The notes: generated by a model not told the origin, from the sequence alone. Counted from the first letter of the stretch, positions 1-9,867 are shown. The stretch: DNA of 64,000 nt from Eurosta solidaginis (GCF_040869045.1 NC_090319.1:17626314-17690313), one strand, 5' to 3'. Numbers and translations: made by a program.

Positions 1-335
1 TTGTTTAGATCTCGATCTTTATGAGCCAGATACCTAAAATTATTGATTTTGCCCCAATTGATGAGAGGAGGGGGGGATGGAGGGTGTCACTGCTCACTTT
101 GTAAGCCCTCGTCTTATTTGACCCATTGAGTTTGTAATATTGGTCGTAATCATTATACGTAAAGTTATAATGTGTAAAAATTGTTAAAAAGTAAAAATTC
201 GAAAAAGTCGGGAGACCCTCTCTCCATGTTCGAAAAAAATTTCGCCAAAATCCGTGTATCCGTTCTGGCGTGATTCAGTCAGAAAAACGAATGTGTGGAC
301 ACACAAACAACCAAACATCTAAACATCCAAACTTC
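1..335. other. No gene seen; AT-rich repeat debris
   Basis: No convincing coding frame, splice-bounded exon or structured RNA is visible. The sequence is AT-rich with a short G run near 67-75. Around 270-330 an ACAAACAACC-like stretch resembles the ends of dispersed fly repeats. It is probably old repeat sequence, but no family can be assigned. Confidence 0.5.
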
Positions 336-470
336 CTTTACCCGCGGCCCCATCCGCAAGGAGAAAATTAAATATATGGGCTATTCACGTTAGCCTGCTT
401 ATCCTGTTATCTGTTTAAAAAATTTTTTCTGTCTAATGCATTTTATTTTTGTAATTGGGTAAAAAAAGGT
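336..470 (+). repeat. Short fragment of unit A (left part)
   Basis: This stretch matches the first ~135 bases of unit A as seen at 20855-20980 and, inverted, at 47430-47560. Shared landmarks are CCGCAAGGAGAAAAT, GGGCTATTCACGTTAGCCTGC and TATCTGTTTAAAAA. It stops where the 89-bp minisatellite begins. It is a fourth, very short copy of that junction-proximal sequence, and shows that unit A pieces are dispersed beyond the three long copies. Confidence 0.7.
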
Positions 471-1535
471 ATAAATGATCCCGAAACTATCCAGAAAAAG
501 CCACGAAATGACCCCGATGATATCACGGACGGATCCCGAAAACCATCCAGAAATACCCCGGAAAATCTCCAAAAGTTCCCGGAATAGTCCCAAAAAACCC
601 GAAATGACAACGACACGATTCTAGACTTATCCAGAGAACCACACAGAAATGATGCCTGAAGGGTACCAAAATGATCCCGAAATAGTCCGGAAATGACCCC
701 GTTGGGATCCCGCACCGATCCAGAAATGATCCCGGAAGGGTCCCAAAACTATCCCGAAAAAGTAACAAAAATATCTCGAAATGACTCCTACGGAATCACG
801 GACGGATCCAGAAATGACCTCGGAAGGGTCCCCAGATGATCCCAAAATTGTCCCGAAATGACCCTGATGGACCCGGCAAACAATCAAGAGATTATGCCGG
901 AAGGGTCCCCAAATGATCCCGATATAATGCAGAAAAAGTCATGAAATTACCCCTAAAGGGTTCCCAAATGATCCCGAAATAGTCCCGAAAAAGTTCCGAA
1001 ATTACCCCGATGGGTTCCTGTAAAGATCCCGAAAACTATCCAGAAATGATGCCGGAAACGTCCGCAAATGATCGCTTAATAGTCCCAAAATGACCCTGAT
1101 GGGATCCCGGACGGATCCCTAAAACCATCCAGAAATGATGGCGGAAGAGACCCCAAATGATCCCGAAAAGGTCCTCAAAATACCACGACGGGATCCCGGA
1201 CGGATCCCGAAAACTATACAGAAATGATGCCGGAAAGGTCCTCAAATGATCCCCTAATAATCCCGAAATGACCCTGACGGGATCCCGACGGATCCCGAAA
1301 ACCATTCAGAAATTATGCCGAAAGGGTCACCAAATGATCCCGTATTAGTTGAGAAAAAGTCCCGAAATGACCCCGACGGAATCCCGAACGGATCGTGAAA
1401 TCCATCAAGAAATGATGCCGGAAGGTACACCAAATAATCCCTTAATAGTCCCGAAATGACCCTGACGGGATCCCGAACGTGTCCAGAAAACCATCCAGAA
1501 ATGAAGCCGAAAGGGACTCCAAATGATCCCGAATA
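471..1535. repeat. 89-bp minisatellite (CCCGAAAT family)
   Basis: This is a degenerate tandem array built from short phrases such as GATCCCGAAA, AGTCCCGAAATGACCC and CCAGAAATGATGCCGGAAGG. The CAGAAATGATG phrase recurs at 1041, 1130, 1219, 1307, 1407 and 1496, giving spacings of 89, 89, 88, 100 and 89 bases. The open frames across it only reflect lack of stops in the repeat and are not taken as genes. Related, more decayed blocks occur at about 3800-4200, 5490-5680, 6040-6500, 11585-11670, 11960-12265 and 12845-13175, and inside unit A. Confidence 0.9.
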
Positions 1536-3552
1536 CCCTGGGACCCAATATAGGTGTATGTTTCTCCCTGTCCCGATTCTCTCCAGGGACTGCTTACACT
1601 CTAACATGCATTTACATGCTGTGCTATGCGAGATTATTGCCTTAATTGCTGCTTGACTGTCAATATAAAAGTTAACACGGTTGCAGCTTAAGCTATTCTC
1701 TTCCGGGGTTTCTACTGCTTTGGTTACGGCTACTATAATCAGCACAGTACAGTAATCAGCACAGTATACCGCAGACCCTACTCCTTCCGCTACTTTGGAA
1801 CCATCCGTGTACATATGTATCGCCTCGTCCGCCATTTGAGCACCCTTGCGCCAACCTTCCACCTCTATTGTGGCCTTATGATCGCCCTCGAAGCTCAGAT
1901 AGGGAATCAGGTAGTCTGTTCGTCTTGTGATTGATGACGCTATACTACTATGGCCGTATGGTCGGCGCTCAAGCTGCCCCGAGGCACCGAGCGTGGTTGC
2001 AGATGTTAACAGAATGTTCTTCCCTACCAGGGCTACAGGTGGAATGTGCAGAATGGCATATAGTGCAACCGTCGGGGTTGTTTTCAGGGCTCCCGTAATG
2101 CTAAGCATCGATAGTCTGTATACCCCCTCTAATTTTTTGAGGTATGTTGTTTTTTGTGTGGCTTTCCACCAAACAAGAACTCCATAGTATAGAATAGGGC
2201 TTACAATCGCTGTAAATACCCAATAAGAAAGAGGGCGATAAGCCCCACGAACACCCCAGCATTCTTTTACATGCATAAAGTGCCGTTGAAGCCTTATTCA
2301 CCCTCTCCCCCACGTTGAGCTTCCATGACAGCTTAGTGTCTGGATGATTCCTACATATTTTGTGCAAGGTGTCTCCTGTAGGGCCACCGCTCCTAACTTA
2401 GACCTGATCCAATTTGGAACCTTGTACCTCTTTGTAAATAAGACCATATACGTCTTCTCCGCGTTGACTTTCAACCGGCCATTTGATGCTCAGGTATGAA
2501 TATCCTGAAGCGCCCGATCCATCAAAGAGCTAATCGTTGGAAGGCATTTTCCACTTATGACAATTGCAACGTCACCTGCGTAAGCCGTAAGTTTTACGGG
2601 TCCCTTATCCAATTGCCTGAGGAGTTGGTTGATGACCAGCCTCCATAGCAGATGTGATAGCACCCCTCCCTGCGGCGTGCCCCTATCCACTAATTTCGTG
2701 GCCTCGTACAATCCCTATTGTTATGTAATCTTCCTGCAATTTAACATGCAGCCGATCCATTTGATTAAGGCTGGATGTACTTTAATGTAATTAAGACCAT
2801 CCATAATCGCCCATTTATAAACATTATTGAAAGCCCCGGCAATGTCTAAGAAGACTCCTAGAGCATATTCCTTATATTCCAGGGTTTTCTCTATGCTTAT
2901 TACCACACTATGCAATGCGGTGTCTACCGACTTGCCTTTGGTGTACGCATGTCGTGTTGTGGAGAGCAGCTTTTCATCCACGTTGGACGTACATGTAAAC
3001 ATTTATCAGCCTCTTATAGGTTTTGCGCGGAAATGATGTTAAGCTAATGGGTCTATAGTCTTTGGGATACACGTGACCGATCTTCCCCGCCTTTGGTAGG
3101 AAAGCCACACGAGCAGTGCTCCAAAAGTGCGTAACATGATTCAGTCTTATGCACCAATCGAATACTATTTTAAGCCATCCCACGACCGCTCTACTTGAAA
3201 CCTGTAGCATGGCCGGGAATATACCGTTTGGGCCGGAGATTTAAACTTAGAAATCGTCTTCACTGCCCATTCGATCTTGGTATCGGTCACCAAGTCCGGC
3301 ATTACTCGCTCCGTTATCGAAGTGCGAATGCTATCTGCTGGCTCTTCTAAACCATCTCTCGATGGGAAATGTGTATCGAGAAGCACCTCAAGGGATTCCT
3401 AAATATTTAGTGACCATTCCCCGTTCTCTTCCTTTATTGGTCCCTGGATTATGGTTCCCTTTGCTAGGACTATTCTCAACCGTGCTGTTTCGCTGGAGCA
3501 CTCTATGTCCGTACAGAAACTTTTCCATGAGATTCTCTTCGCCCCGGAAATT
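1536..3552 (-). pseudogene. Non-LTR retrotransposon ORF2 remnant (RT + RNase H)
   Basis: Read on the minus strand, consecutive broken frames spell the order expected of an I/R1/LOA-type LINE ORF2. They are the linker before RT (about 3550-3170), RT with FLPKAGK and YPKDYRPISL (near 3080-3030), FLDIAGAFNN (about 2850), GTPQGGVLSHLLW (about 2690-2650), then the thumb region and an RNase H-like segment with MYTDGSKV (about 1800) and HLYWVPGYSG (about 1545). At least four frameshifts or stops separate the pieces. The catalytic YADD is YAGD (2571-2582), and the RNase H HS motif reads YS. The endonuclease is absent. At about 1536 the coding homology stops abruptly and the 89-bp minisatellite continues the same frame. 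A dead copy; clade assignment beyond 'LINE with RNase H' is inference. Confidence 0.85.
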
Positions 3553-4321
3553 TCACTTATAACTAAACAACTCATTTAGGAAAATTCGTTTATAATAAGT
3601 TCTCTATACTTAAGGCAATTTCTTATATAAACAAAGAGTGAGTTATAGTTATAACCCTTAAGGGTATTTATCACCTTCTGCAGATCTAAAACTTTCTCAC
3701 CAAAACAATTAAACCGTATGTCTTCATATATCGAGCATTAAGATTTAGCAAGCCACCCCTTGCTCAGAAAATCAGACTTGCTTAAACAGTGCCTCGAAAC
3801 TAATCCAAAAAAAAGATGCGAAAATAGTTACGAAAATCACCAGAAGAAGTATAGAAATGATCCCGACGAAGAAAAATCATCGAAATGATCCCAAAAACAT
3901 TTCCGTAACGTCCTCCAAGTAATATAACATATATCCGAAACTCTCCCGAAATAATCCAGAAACAATCTCGAAAAGATATCGAAACAATTCCGGTATTATC
4001 TGGAGATAGTCCCAAAATCGTCCCTAAAAGATTTCGAAACTATACCATATTATTATCGAAAGGATTCAGAGAAGTTTACAAACACAGACACATTCTTGAA
4101 ATGAGCCCAAAAAAATAGTGAAAAAGCTTTCAATATAATCCTGCCGAATAGTTTCTGAAATGATTCCGAGGTAAGCTGGAAATAATTCTAAAATGCTCCC
4201 AAAAAATCCAAAATATTTTCCTTGCTATTTGGTAGTTAGATTTATAAAGACTTTTAAAAACATTTAAAGAGGGACCGGGATGGGTGTCAATGACCCCTTT
4301 CAAAGTTTTACTCGGATTGAC

Positions 4322-4664
4322 TACTGGTGTGGTGGTAACGCGCTCCGCCTACAACACCGAAAATCCTGGGTTCACGCACCGAGCAAAGTAACACCAAAAT
4401 ATTAGAAACAAGTTTTTTCAATTAGGGGAAAGTTTTCCAAGCGGGATCGCACTTTGGCAAGCACTCCGAGTGTATTTCTGCCTTGAAAAGGTACCGAGTG
4501 AAAAATTATCTGCTTTGCAGATGCCGTTCGAAGTCGGCATAAAACATTTATTTCCAGTCCCGCCAATTTGTAGGAAAAATTTAAAAGGAGCGCGATATAA
4601 CTTGGAAGAGAAGATCGGCCTAAAATCTCTTCGGAGCTTATCATACCTTACATTTATTTTTACG
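4322..4664 (+). mobile_element. tRNA-derived SINE
   Basis: The head looks like a tRNA gene: an A-box-like TGGTGTGGTGG at 4329 is followed about 40 bases later by a B-box-like GGGTTCACGCACC. A body follows with GGCAAGCACTCCGAGTG, TCTGCTTTGCAGATGCCGTTCG, AGTCGGCATAAAACAT and AATCTCTTCGGAGCTTATC. It ends in an AT-rich tail near CCTTACATTTATTTTT. A second, truncated copy lies at 9985-10091 on the other strand. A body of this kind fits an RNA polymerase III-transcribed SINE mobilised by LINE machinery; it encodes no protein. Sure of the SINE nature, less so of the exact ends. Confidence 0.8.
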
Positions 4665-4689
4665 AATAATTTTACCCCAAATTAGTGAT

Positions 4690-4800
4690 AGTTTTATATC
4701 TATGTTTAATTAGCGAGACATGTTCAAATTGCTTTACACAATTGTTTTCTTTTTGATATTAGACAAAAAAACCATCACCGTTTGTAAACATTTCTTGTCG
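4690..4800 (+). repeat. Relic related to outer part of the 30-kb SINE insertion
   Basis: Positions 4691-4762 resemble 30056-30123, sharing TTTAATTAGCGAG, TTGCTTTA.ACAAT and TTGATATTAGA. The following CCATCACCGTTTGTAAAC matches the SINE tail there, but in the opposite sense. It is a small rearranged fragment of that family. Confidence 0.55.
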
Positions 4801-4936
4801 TCTACGTTGCAAAATGGATGGTTCGATGTTAAGCTGTAGAGTGATCACGTCGCAATGGGGTCTAGACAACAAAGCCTGTAAACCGAAGAGCGCCCCAAGG
4901 TGGAGATTTATGGGCGACCGCAGCATTGGTGACGCA

Positions 4937-4976
4937 AGTCTTAATCTTATACTAATCTTAATCTTAATCTTACTCA
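4937..4976. repeat. CTTAAT simple repeat
   Basis: Several near-perfect copies of a six-base unit (CTTAAT) sit just before the LINE ORF1 fragment. Confidence 0.8.
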
Positions 4977-5460
4977 GAAGGTACTTACTGTATCTCGGCC
5001 TAAGGAGGAAGGTCATTTCTGCATTTTCCAAATAAACAAGCAGGCGGAGGATATATTGTCCACGCAGCTTGGAAAGATGTGCTTTGGCACAGGCAAAGAA
5101 GTCCCGAGGATTAAAATCCTAAAACGCTAGGAGTGGGCGAAGTCGAAAAGGACCACAAAAGCCTAAGAGAAAAAATACAGGTGGATGTAGCCGAAGTAAC
5201 CACGAAGGTGTTAGAAGAGAACGAACAGCCAAATGGTGCTGCGAGTCGCACAGAGGTACACAACATTTACGAGACGCTGAAAGGGGCCTCGAATACTCTA
5301 AACCAAAAGGGCAAGGGGAGGACGCCGACGTCACGACGAAGGTGCTGGAGGGGGACAAACAGCCCAATAGTGCTGCGAGTCCTACAGGTAAACCTCCAAC
5401 ACAGTAAAGTGGCGTCGTGCGAACCCCCCTAACCCTTGAGGAGGGTTCGTTTGACGTGGC
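4970..5460 (+). pseudogene. LINE ORF1 C-terminus and start of ORF2 endonuclease
   Basis: In broken frames the plus strand reads FQINKQAEDILSTQLGK and CFGTGKE, a segment typical of the end of ORF1 in I/R1-type LINEs. Further on come LQVNLQHSKVAS (about 5380-5415) and, in a shifted frame, LTLEEGSFDVALI (about 5420-5465). The last two form the conserved opening of the AP-like endonuclease. Between them lies a twice-repeated motif resembling TTKVLEE.EQPN.AAS (about 5195-5260 and 5330-5385), an internal tandem duplication in ORF1. The coding match ends abruptly at the right inverted arm. It is probably the same LINE lineage as 1536-3552, although here in the opposite orientation. Confidence 0.7.
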
Positions 5461-5902
5461 GCTGATTCTGATTATCTGGAGATACAGGAATTGTTTCGAT
5501 ATCTTTTCGAGATTGTTTGTGGATTATTTCGGGAGAGTTTCGGATATATGTTATATTACATCGAGGACGTTACGGAAATGTTTTTGGGATAATTTCGATG
5601 ATTTTTTTTCTTCGGGATCATTTCGTGACTATTTTCGCATCTTTTTTTGGATTAGTTTCGAGGCACTGTTTAAGCAAGTCTGATTTTCTGAGCAAGGGGT
5701 GGCTTGCTAAATCTTAATGCTCGATATGTGAAGACATACGGTTTAATTTTTTTGGTGAGAAAGTTTTAGATCTGCAGAAGGTGTTAAATACCCTTAAGGG
5801 TTATAACTATAACTCACTCTTTGTTTATATAAGAAATTGCCTTAAGTATAGAGAACTTATTGTAAACGAATTTTCCTAAATGAGTTGTTTAGTTATAAGT
5901 GA

Positions 5903-6039
5903 TATTAAGACACACAACATTTATTGTTATTGTCTTTATTTTTTTTTTATATATTTATAGTTTTAATTCATTTTGCTTTACTTTTGTAATTACTAGTTGA
6001 AAGAAAATAAATATATCACTACTACTACTACTGTTTAAG
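5903..6039. other. AT-rich spacer, no feature
   Basis: A T-rich tract and a short CTA repeat (about 6019-6031) are visible. No coding or structural signal. Confidence 0.5.
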
Positions 6040-6500
6040 CATTGCGTTTGAGATCATTCCAAGACAATTTCGGTAAGCTTTAGAGCTAGTTTAGAATTAC
6101 TTCCGAGCTATTTCGTGATTATATTGTGAAAGCTTTCGGGATAATTTCATGACTAATTTGGGAATATTTTCATAGTCATTTTGGGGCTAGCTCAAAACTG
6201 TTTCGGAATTTTTTTGATTATGTCTCGGGGCTGCTTTCGAGATGATTTTGGGATCATTCAGGGACTAATTTAGCGTCATATCCCTATTACGCTCGAGATC
6301 ATTTTGGGGTGATTGCGGAATGCTTTTTGGATAATTTTAGAGCTAGGTCGGGATTATGTTCAGTAGCAGGAGATATTACGAAAATACTTCGGAATTTATT
6401 TGGGGATAATTTCGGAATCAGTTTTAGATTTTGTGAAATCGTCATCATTTCGAAATTATTTTAGGTTTTATTTTAGGACTAGCTTCGGATTACGAGCTAT
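6040..6500. repeat. Decayed CCCGAAAT minisatellite, opposite strand
   Basis: Repeated phrases such as TTTCGGGATAATTTC, TTTCGGAATT and GGGGATAATTTCGG are the reverse complement of the 89-bp minisatellite phrases, at lower identity and without a clean period. Open frames here are by-products of the repeat. Confidence 0.7.
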
Positions 6501-6540
6501 TGTTATCGGGATCAATTCGACAGGACTTTGCATTCATCCG

Positions 6541-7520
6541 ATCAGCGGCCTAGTGAGGTTTTCTTACGCCCGGGCCAAAATATTTTTTGGCGCCCCCCGT
6601 CCCCTCTATATTACCAAAGCAATAAAATTTTATATATTTAAAAACTAATAAACCAATAAAGTCATAGGCTGAAGATATCATGTATAAGTAGACTAAAATA
6701 CATATTTAATAATAATATAATTATAATACATTAGTATCCATAATTATGAGCAAATTTTTCTTGCCTTTGAGGAAGCAAGTATGTATATCAATGATATTGT
6801 AACGAATTTACTGCAATTCTTCTTATGTAGAACCTCCTGCTAATGTTCGAATCACTAAACTGTTGAATAAATAACTCCACTTCACAATAACACTTCTATT
6901 GCTCGCCCGATAGCGTCTTAAATCAAACTGATTGTCATGCCTCTACTGTTGCTGCCTTTTATACTGTCCGGTTTCGTCGCCGGCATATTTCTAGGCGCTT
7001 CTATTTCCAGAACATACTAGTTAGTTATCAGCTATAATTACAGATGCACAATTTGTATAGCTTCTCTCATAGCCCTTGCGCGTGTATATGTGAGTAATAC
7101 TTGCACACTTATTGCATACTCTCAGAAGTATCTCAGGTATATGCATGCGGTTGTGCGTTGCTTCTCCGCTGCGTGTAAGTACGTATGTGTAGACAAAATG
7201 ATTAATTTGGTTATTGTGCATACGAGTCACTGCTTAGTATCGGCTTAGAGATGATAGTACCCCTTAGTGTTGCTAGTATACGTCACAATATCATCAAATT
7301 TTTCTTTTTCCACACTTAAAAATGTTAGGTCACTTAGCCGACCTTGACCCATCAAAATCAGTTTTAATTTGCTGAATGAACGTTCGCAGATAGCAATTGA
7401 TACTGAGATAGTCACGAGTATTTGAAGTGCCACTCGCAAGTTTGGAAAAACCTCTTCTCCATGCGAGATTATAAAAGTAATTCTAACGGAGCATAAGGTT
7501 AGGTTCTTTTCTACTGCGAA
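6541..7520 (-). pseudogene. hAT-type DNA transposon relic (transposase C-terminus)
   Basis: The minus-strand frame at 7439-7292 contains LRVALQILVTISVSIAICERSFSKLKL followed by GRLSDLTFLSVEKEKFDD. This is the C-terminal dimerisation domain characteristic of hAT transposases (CERSFS core). The frame is interrupted by a solo LTR (6798-7287) and resumes to its left with IIDI and a few further residues. At 6541 the sequence CAGCGGCCTAGTG, followed by GC-rich CGCCCGGGCC and GGCGCCCCCCG, resembles a hAT terminal inverted repeat. The N-terminal zinc finger and catalytic core are missing, so it is inactive. Confidence 0.75.
6798..7287 (-). mobile_element. Solo LTR, related to the 23.5-kb gypsy family
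   Basis: On the minus strand it starts TGTGACGTATACTAGCA and ends AATTCGTTACA, like the LTRs at 23537 and 29260. It shares internal landmarks including GCAGCGGAG, TTCTGGAAAT and GGAGTTATTTATTCAACAG. At about 490 bases it is shorter than the 707-base LTR, so it is a deleted or sister subfamily copy. It is flanked by ATAT on both sides (6794-6797 and 7288-7291), a 4-bp target duplication. A short TATAAAAGG lies in the expected promoter position. It splits the hAT transposase frame. Confidence 0.88.
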
Positions 7521-7659
7521 GTAAATTTTTCAGAAATCAGTTATAATAAAAATACAAATTAATCAAGAAGCGGGATGAACTTCAATTGAGTTGAGACTGT
7601 CCGTGGTTACTCGTTTCGAGATATTTTTGAAAGCTCCAGAAAAACACATAGACCATATT

Positions 7660-8100
7660 CTTGGTGTTCCAGGGCTTTCTCTATATTTACGACCACCCTA
7701 TGCAATGCAGTATCGATTGGCTTGCCTTTGGTGTAAGTATGTTGTACTGAAAAGATTAACTCTTCATTCATATTTGATGTCCGCACAGAAATTTTTCCAA
7801 GAAATTCTCATCGACCTGTTGATTTCACGTTTAAAGATCCACAACTGATCTCTATATTCGTCCCAGCACTCCTTGTTTTCCGCAGCTTCTGCCAACTTAG
7901 GAATCTCTTTTACCTGCCCTGTAAGAAAAATCAACTCCTTACTCCACCATAGTGGCTTTAATTTGCTTTTGAATCTTCTCAGAGTTGTTGCACTCTACCA
8001 ACTCCTCAAAGGTGGTAACCTCTTTTGGCTGCCCCAAAACGTCCTGCTACACATTTCCGAATTTTGTACCAATCCGCTGCCAATGAGTTTTAAGAGAAGA
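7660..8100 (-). pseudogene. LINE ORF2 fragment (endonuclease-RT linker)
   Basis: On the minus strand, broken frames read KPLWWSKEL, then PKLAEAAENKECWDEYRDQLW and RISWKKFCAD, a typical segment between the endonuclease and RT domains. The part near 7673-7780 is homologous to 2881-3000 of the RT remnant, sharing ATGCAATG.(A/G)GT and CTTGCCTTTGGTGTA. The bases 7785-7815 match the region near 3510. The intervening ~400 bases present in the other copy are missing, so this is an internally deleted copy of the same family. Confidence 0.75.
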
Positions 8101-8942
8101 GTATTAATTTTTTGTCAACTTATAATCGGTGAAATAGAAATAAATATATGAGTTTGTTTGAGGTCTGTAAAGAAAGTAACAATTTTATTTATCACACATT
8201 CGATGAATATAACCAAAGCTTTTTATTAAATCGCAATCATCAACATTTCTTAGTAATAATACTATAAAAACATCGCCATTTCGACTGCTGAGTGGAATTT
8301 CAACCTATCTCAGGCACCATTTCGAAAACGCGCTACCTCTGCATAGATTTAAAATGTTTTGACGTGAGTTGGGGCATTTATACAAAAAATTATGTAATGG
8401 GGCTTTCAGCCGAGATAGAGCGATGTAAAACTCAGCAGTCATATATGTAATACTCCGATATTGCTGTAAAAATATGTGCGCTATCACTTTTTAATTCACG
8501 AAGTATTTTGAATGTAGCAGTTTAGGCTTTGCAATAAAAAAATATAATTTAGGTACATCTCCTCATAGAAAAGAAAAACGAAAACATTCTTTTATTTATT
8601 TATTTATTTATTTATTAACATATAAATGTTTATCCTGACACAACAATATAAAACACAATTATCTTAAAGTGCTAGTCACGTGTTATACAATTTAACTTCT
8701 TAGGTGTAATTATTTAAACAGAAAGAAAGGATGAAAGTTGTAGCAGAAGTAGAGAGAAGGAATGTGAAATATACCAATAATTAAAATTAATATATTAGAG
8801 CAAATACATATATATATATATACAGATTAAACATTTTAATAGAAATGTATCAGCACTCTGATGTTTGCGAGTGTACCCTCTCTGTACTATTAATTTAGAA
8901 GCATTGCGTACTTTTATGACAGTAAATCATTTATAACAACAC
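8101..8942. other. Intergenic, AT-rich, simple repeats
   Basis: No coding frame of substance. A (TTTA)n tract lies at about 8588-8619, giving AATAAA words on the minus strand downstream of the protease homolog, and a short (TA)n tract at about 8808-8822. The AATAAA words could serve as polyadenylation signals for that gene; nothing else is recognised. Confidence 0.6.
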
Positions 8943-9656
8943 TTACGGACATCCCGTTCTTCGCTTTATATATAATAGAGCGGCACTGTCAGCAGATAAA
9001 TCTGTATATCTCATAAAAAAAGAATTGGAACCAGATCCTGCCACAGCACAAAGAGCTCCTTCCACAACGCCAGGTGCTCCTCGTTTTGCACCAGGTCTTG
9101 AACCAGGTTTTGACTCAGTTTCCGAAACCGTTATTGTTGGAGTTGTTAGCATCAACTCGTTGACCCTGTAACTACTTTCTCTCTTTGATAATATAGTTTC
9201 GAAAACAGGACAGAGATCATTCCTAAATTCATTCCATCGACAAACTGCGATAGCCACGCCCGGTCCTAGTACCGTTTTGCAAAGTTCTATTGTTCTTACT
9301 GAATTTCGGACAAAGGCAGGGTCCACTCTAATTATACTTAAATCAAATCCAGGAGTAAATGTTTCAGAAAAAGTTGTGCGAGTTTGCCGGTTTTTTTTTG
9401 GACCAGCTTCAACTTTGAGGTTTTGCAGATCTGCTGTGTTCAGGCAACATGCAGCTGTAACTACGTGTTCCATTGTAACCAATGAGCCAACGCATACATA
9501 TTTATTGGCTTGATATATTGCAACCACATATAATTGATCATCTGTATCTACAGCATTGCTAGATTCGCCAATTTTCATGCGGAATTCCGCATCCGTGTAG
9601 GTGAAACAGAAGTTAAGCGCGACCAACAGGATCGTGAAATTATTTCGCAAATTCAT
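8943..9656 (-). CDS. Secreted serine-protease homolog, catalytically dead (S1 fold)
   Basis: A 237-residue protein with an N-terminal hydrophobic signal peptide (about residues 1-23, likely cut after TDA) and trypsin-like layout. CVGSLVTMEHVVTAACC (55-71) corresponds to the usual GGSL...TAAHC, GFDLSIIRV (103-111) holds the Asp of the triad, and the region near 186-195 replaces GDSGGP. YTDLS (217-221) matches the C-terminal YTDVS block. The catalytic His is Cys (residue 70) and the Ser position reads Arg in KRGAP (191-195); only Asp105 remains. It should therefore be a non-enzymatic S1 homolog; flies use such proteins in immunity and seminal fluid, but the role here is unknown. The stop TAA lies inside a perfect splice-donor word (GTAAGT), so a further exon cannot be excluded. 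The frame is intact and the flanks are repeats. Confidence 0.85.
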   Translation of the reverse strand: MNLRNNFTILLVALNFCFTYTDAEFRMKIGESSNAVDTDDQLYVVAIYQANKYVCVGSLVTMEHVVTAACCLNTADLQNLKVEAGPKKNRQTRTTFSETFTPGFDLSIIRVDPAFVRNSVRTIELCKTVLGPGVAIAVCRWNEFRNDLCPVFETILSKRESSYRVNELMLTTPTITVSETESKPGSRPGAKRGAPGVVEGALCAVAGSGSNSFFMRYTDLSADSAALLYIKRRTGCP

Positions 9657-9709
9657 GTCAGATTATGACTTGTTCAGGCGCTTGTCAAATACTAAGTAAA
9701 TCAAGATAT

Positions 9710-9867
9710 GTTTTGTGAGCGCTATTTATACATTAGTGGATTGTGTGCATAAAAAATAAGTAGACATTTCTAGATTTCAGGAAATGAGCACAAAAAAATT
9801 ATTTGGCTGATTTCAAAAGAAAATGTTCATGCCATTTGTTTATATATTTACACAGTTTAAGTGTGCT
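9710..9867 (+). repeat. Diverged satellite monomer overlapping the protease-homolog promoter
   Basis: Compared with the plus-orientation satellite near 61755-61990, it shares, in order, ATTTATAC, GTG.ATAAAAAATAA, GATTTCAGGAA, ACAAAAAAA, TTTCAAAAGAAAATG(T)T and TTGTTTATATAT. It is directly upstream of the protease homolog and continues, after an inserted element, at 11108. Confidence 0.7.
9722..9730 (-). promoter_or_regulatory. TATA box of the protease homolog
   Basis: TATAAATAG on the minus strand lies about 70 bases upstream of the ATG, predicting a start site near 9700 and a 5' leader of roughly 45 bases. The DNA around and upstream of it is homologous to the ~390-bp satellite, which has TATAAATCGCG at the same place. 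Confidence 0.65.

Larger units (their letters stand above)
3553..5902. mobile_element. Inverted-arm (foldback-like) element carrying SINE and LINE fragments
   Basis: The left arm, about 3553-3992, and the right arm, about 5487-5902, are inverted copies of each other, both ending in TCACTTATAACTAAACAACTC. The outer ~200 bases of each arm are unique-looking and contain AAGGGTTATAACTATAACTC. The inner part of each arm is CCCGAAAT-type minisatellite. The ~1.5-kb interior holds more minisatellite, a tRNA-derived SINE (4322-4664), a SINE-tail relic and a LINE ORF1/EN fragment (4970-5460). No transposase frame is present, so it would be non-autonomous. No clear target duplication was found, and the element could instead be an inversion between two copies of a repeat. 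The left end abuts the LINE RT remnant. Confidence 0.6.

Noticed and set aside
5119..5367. Minus-strand frame over the LINE ORF1 fragment
   Set aside because: The plus strand carries recognisable LINE motifs; the minus frame is its shadow.
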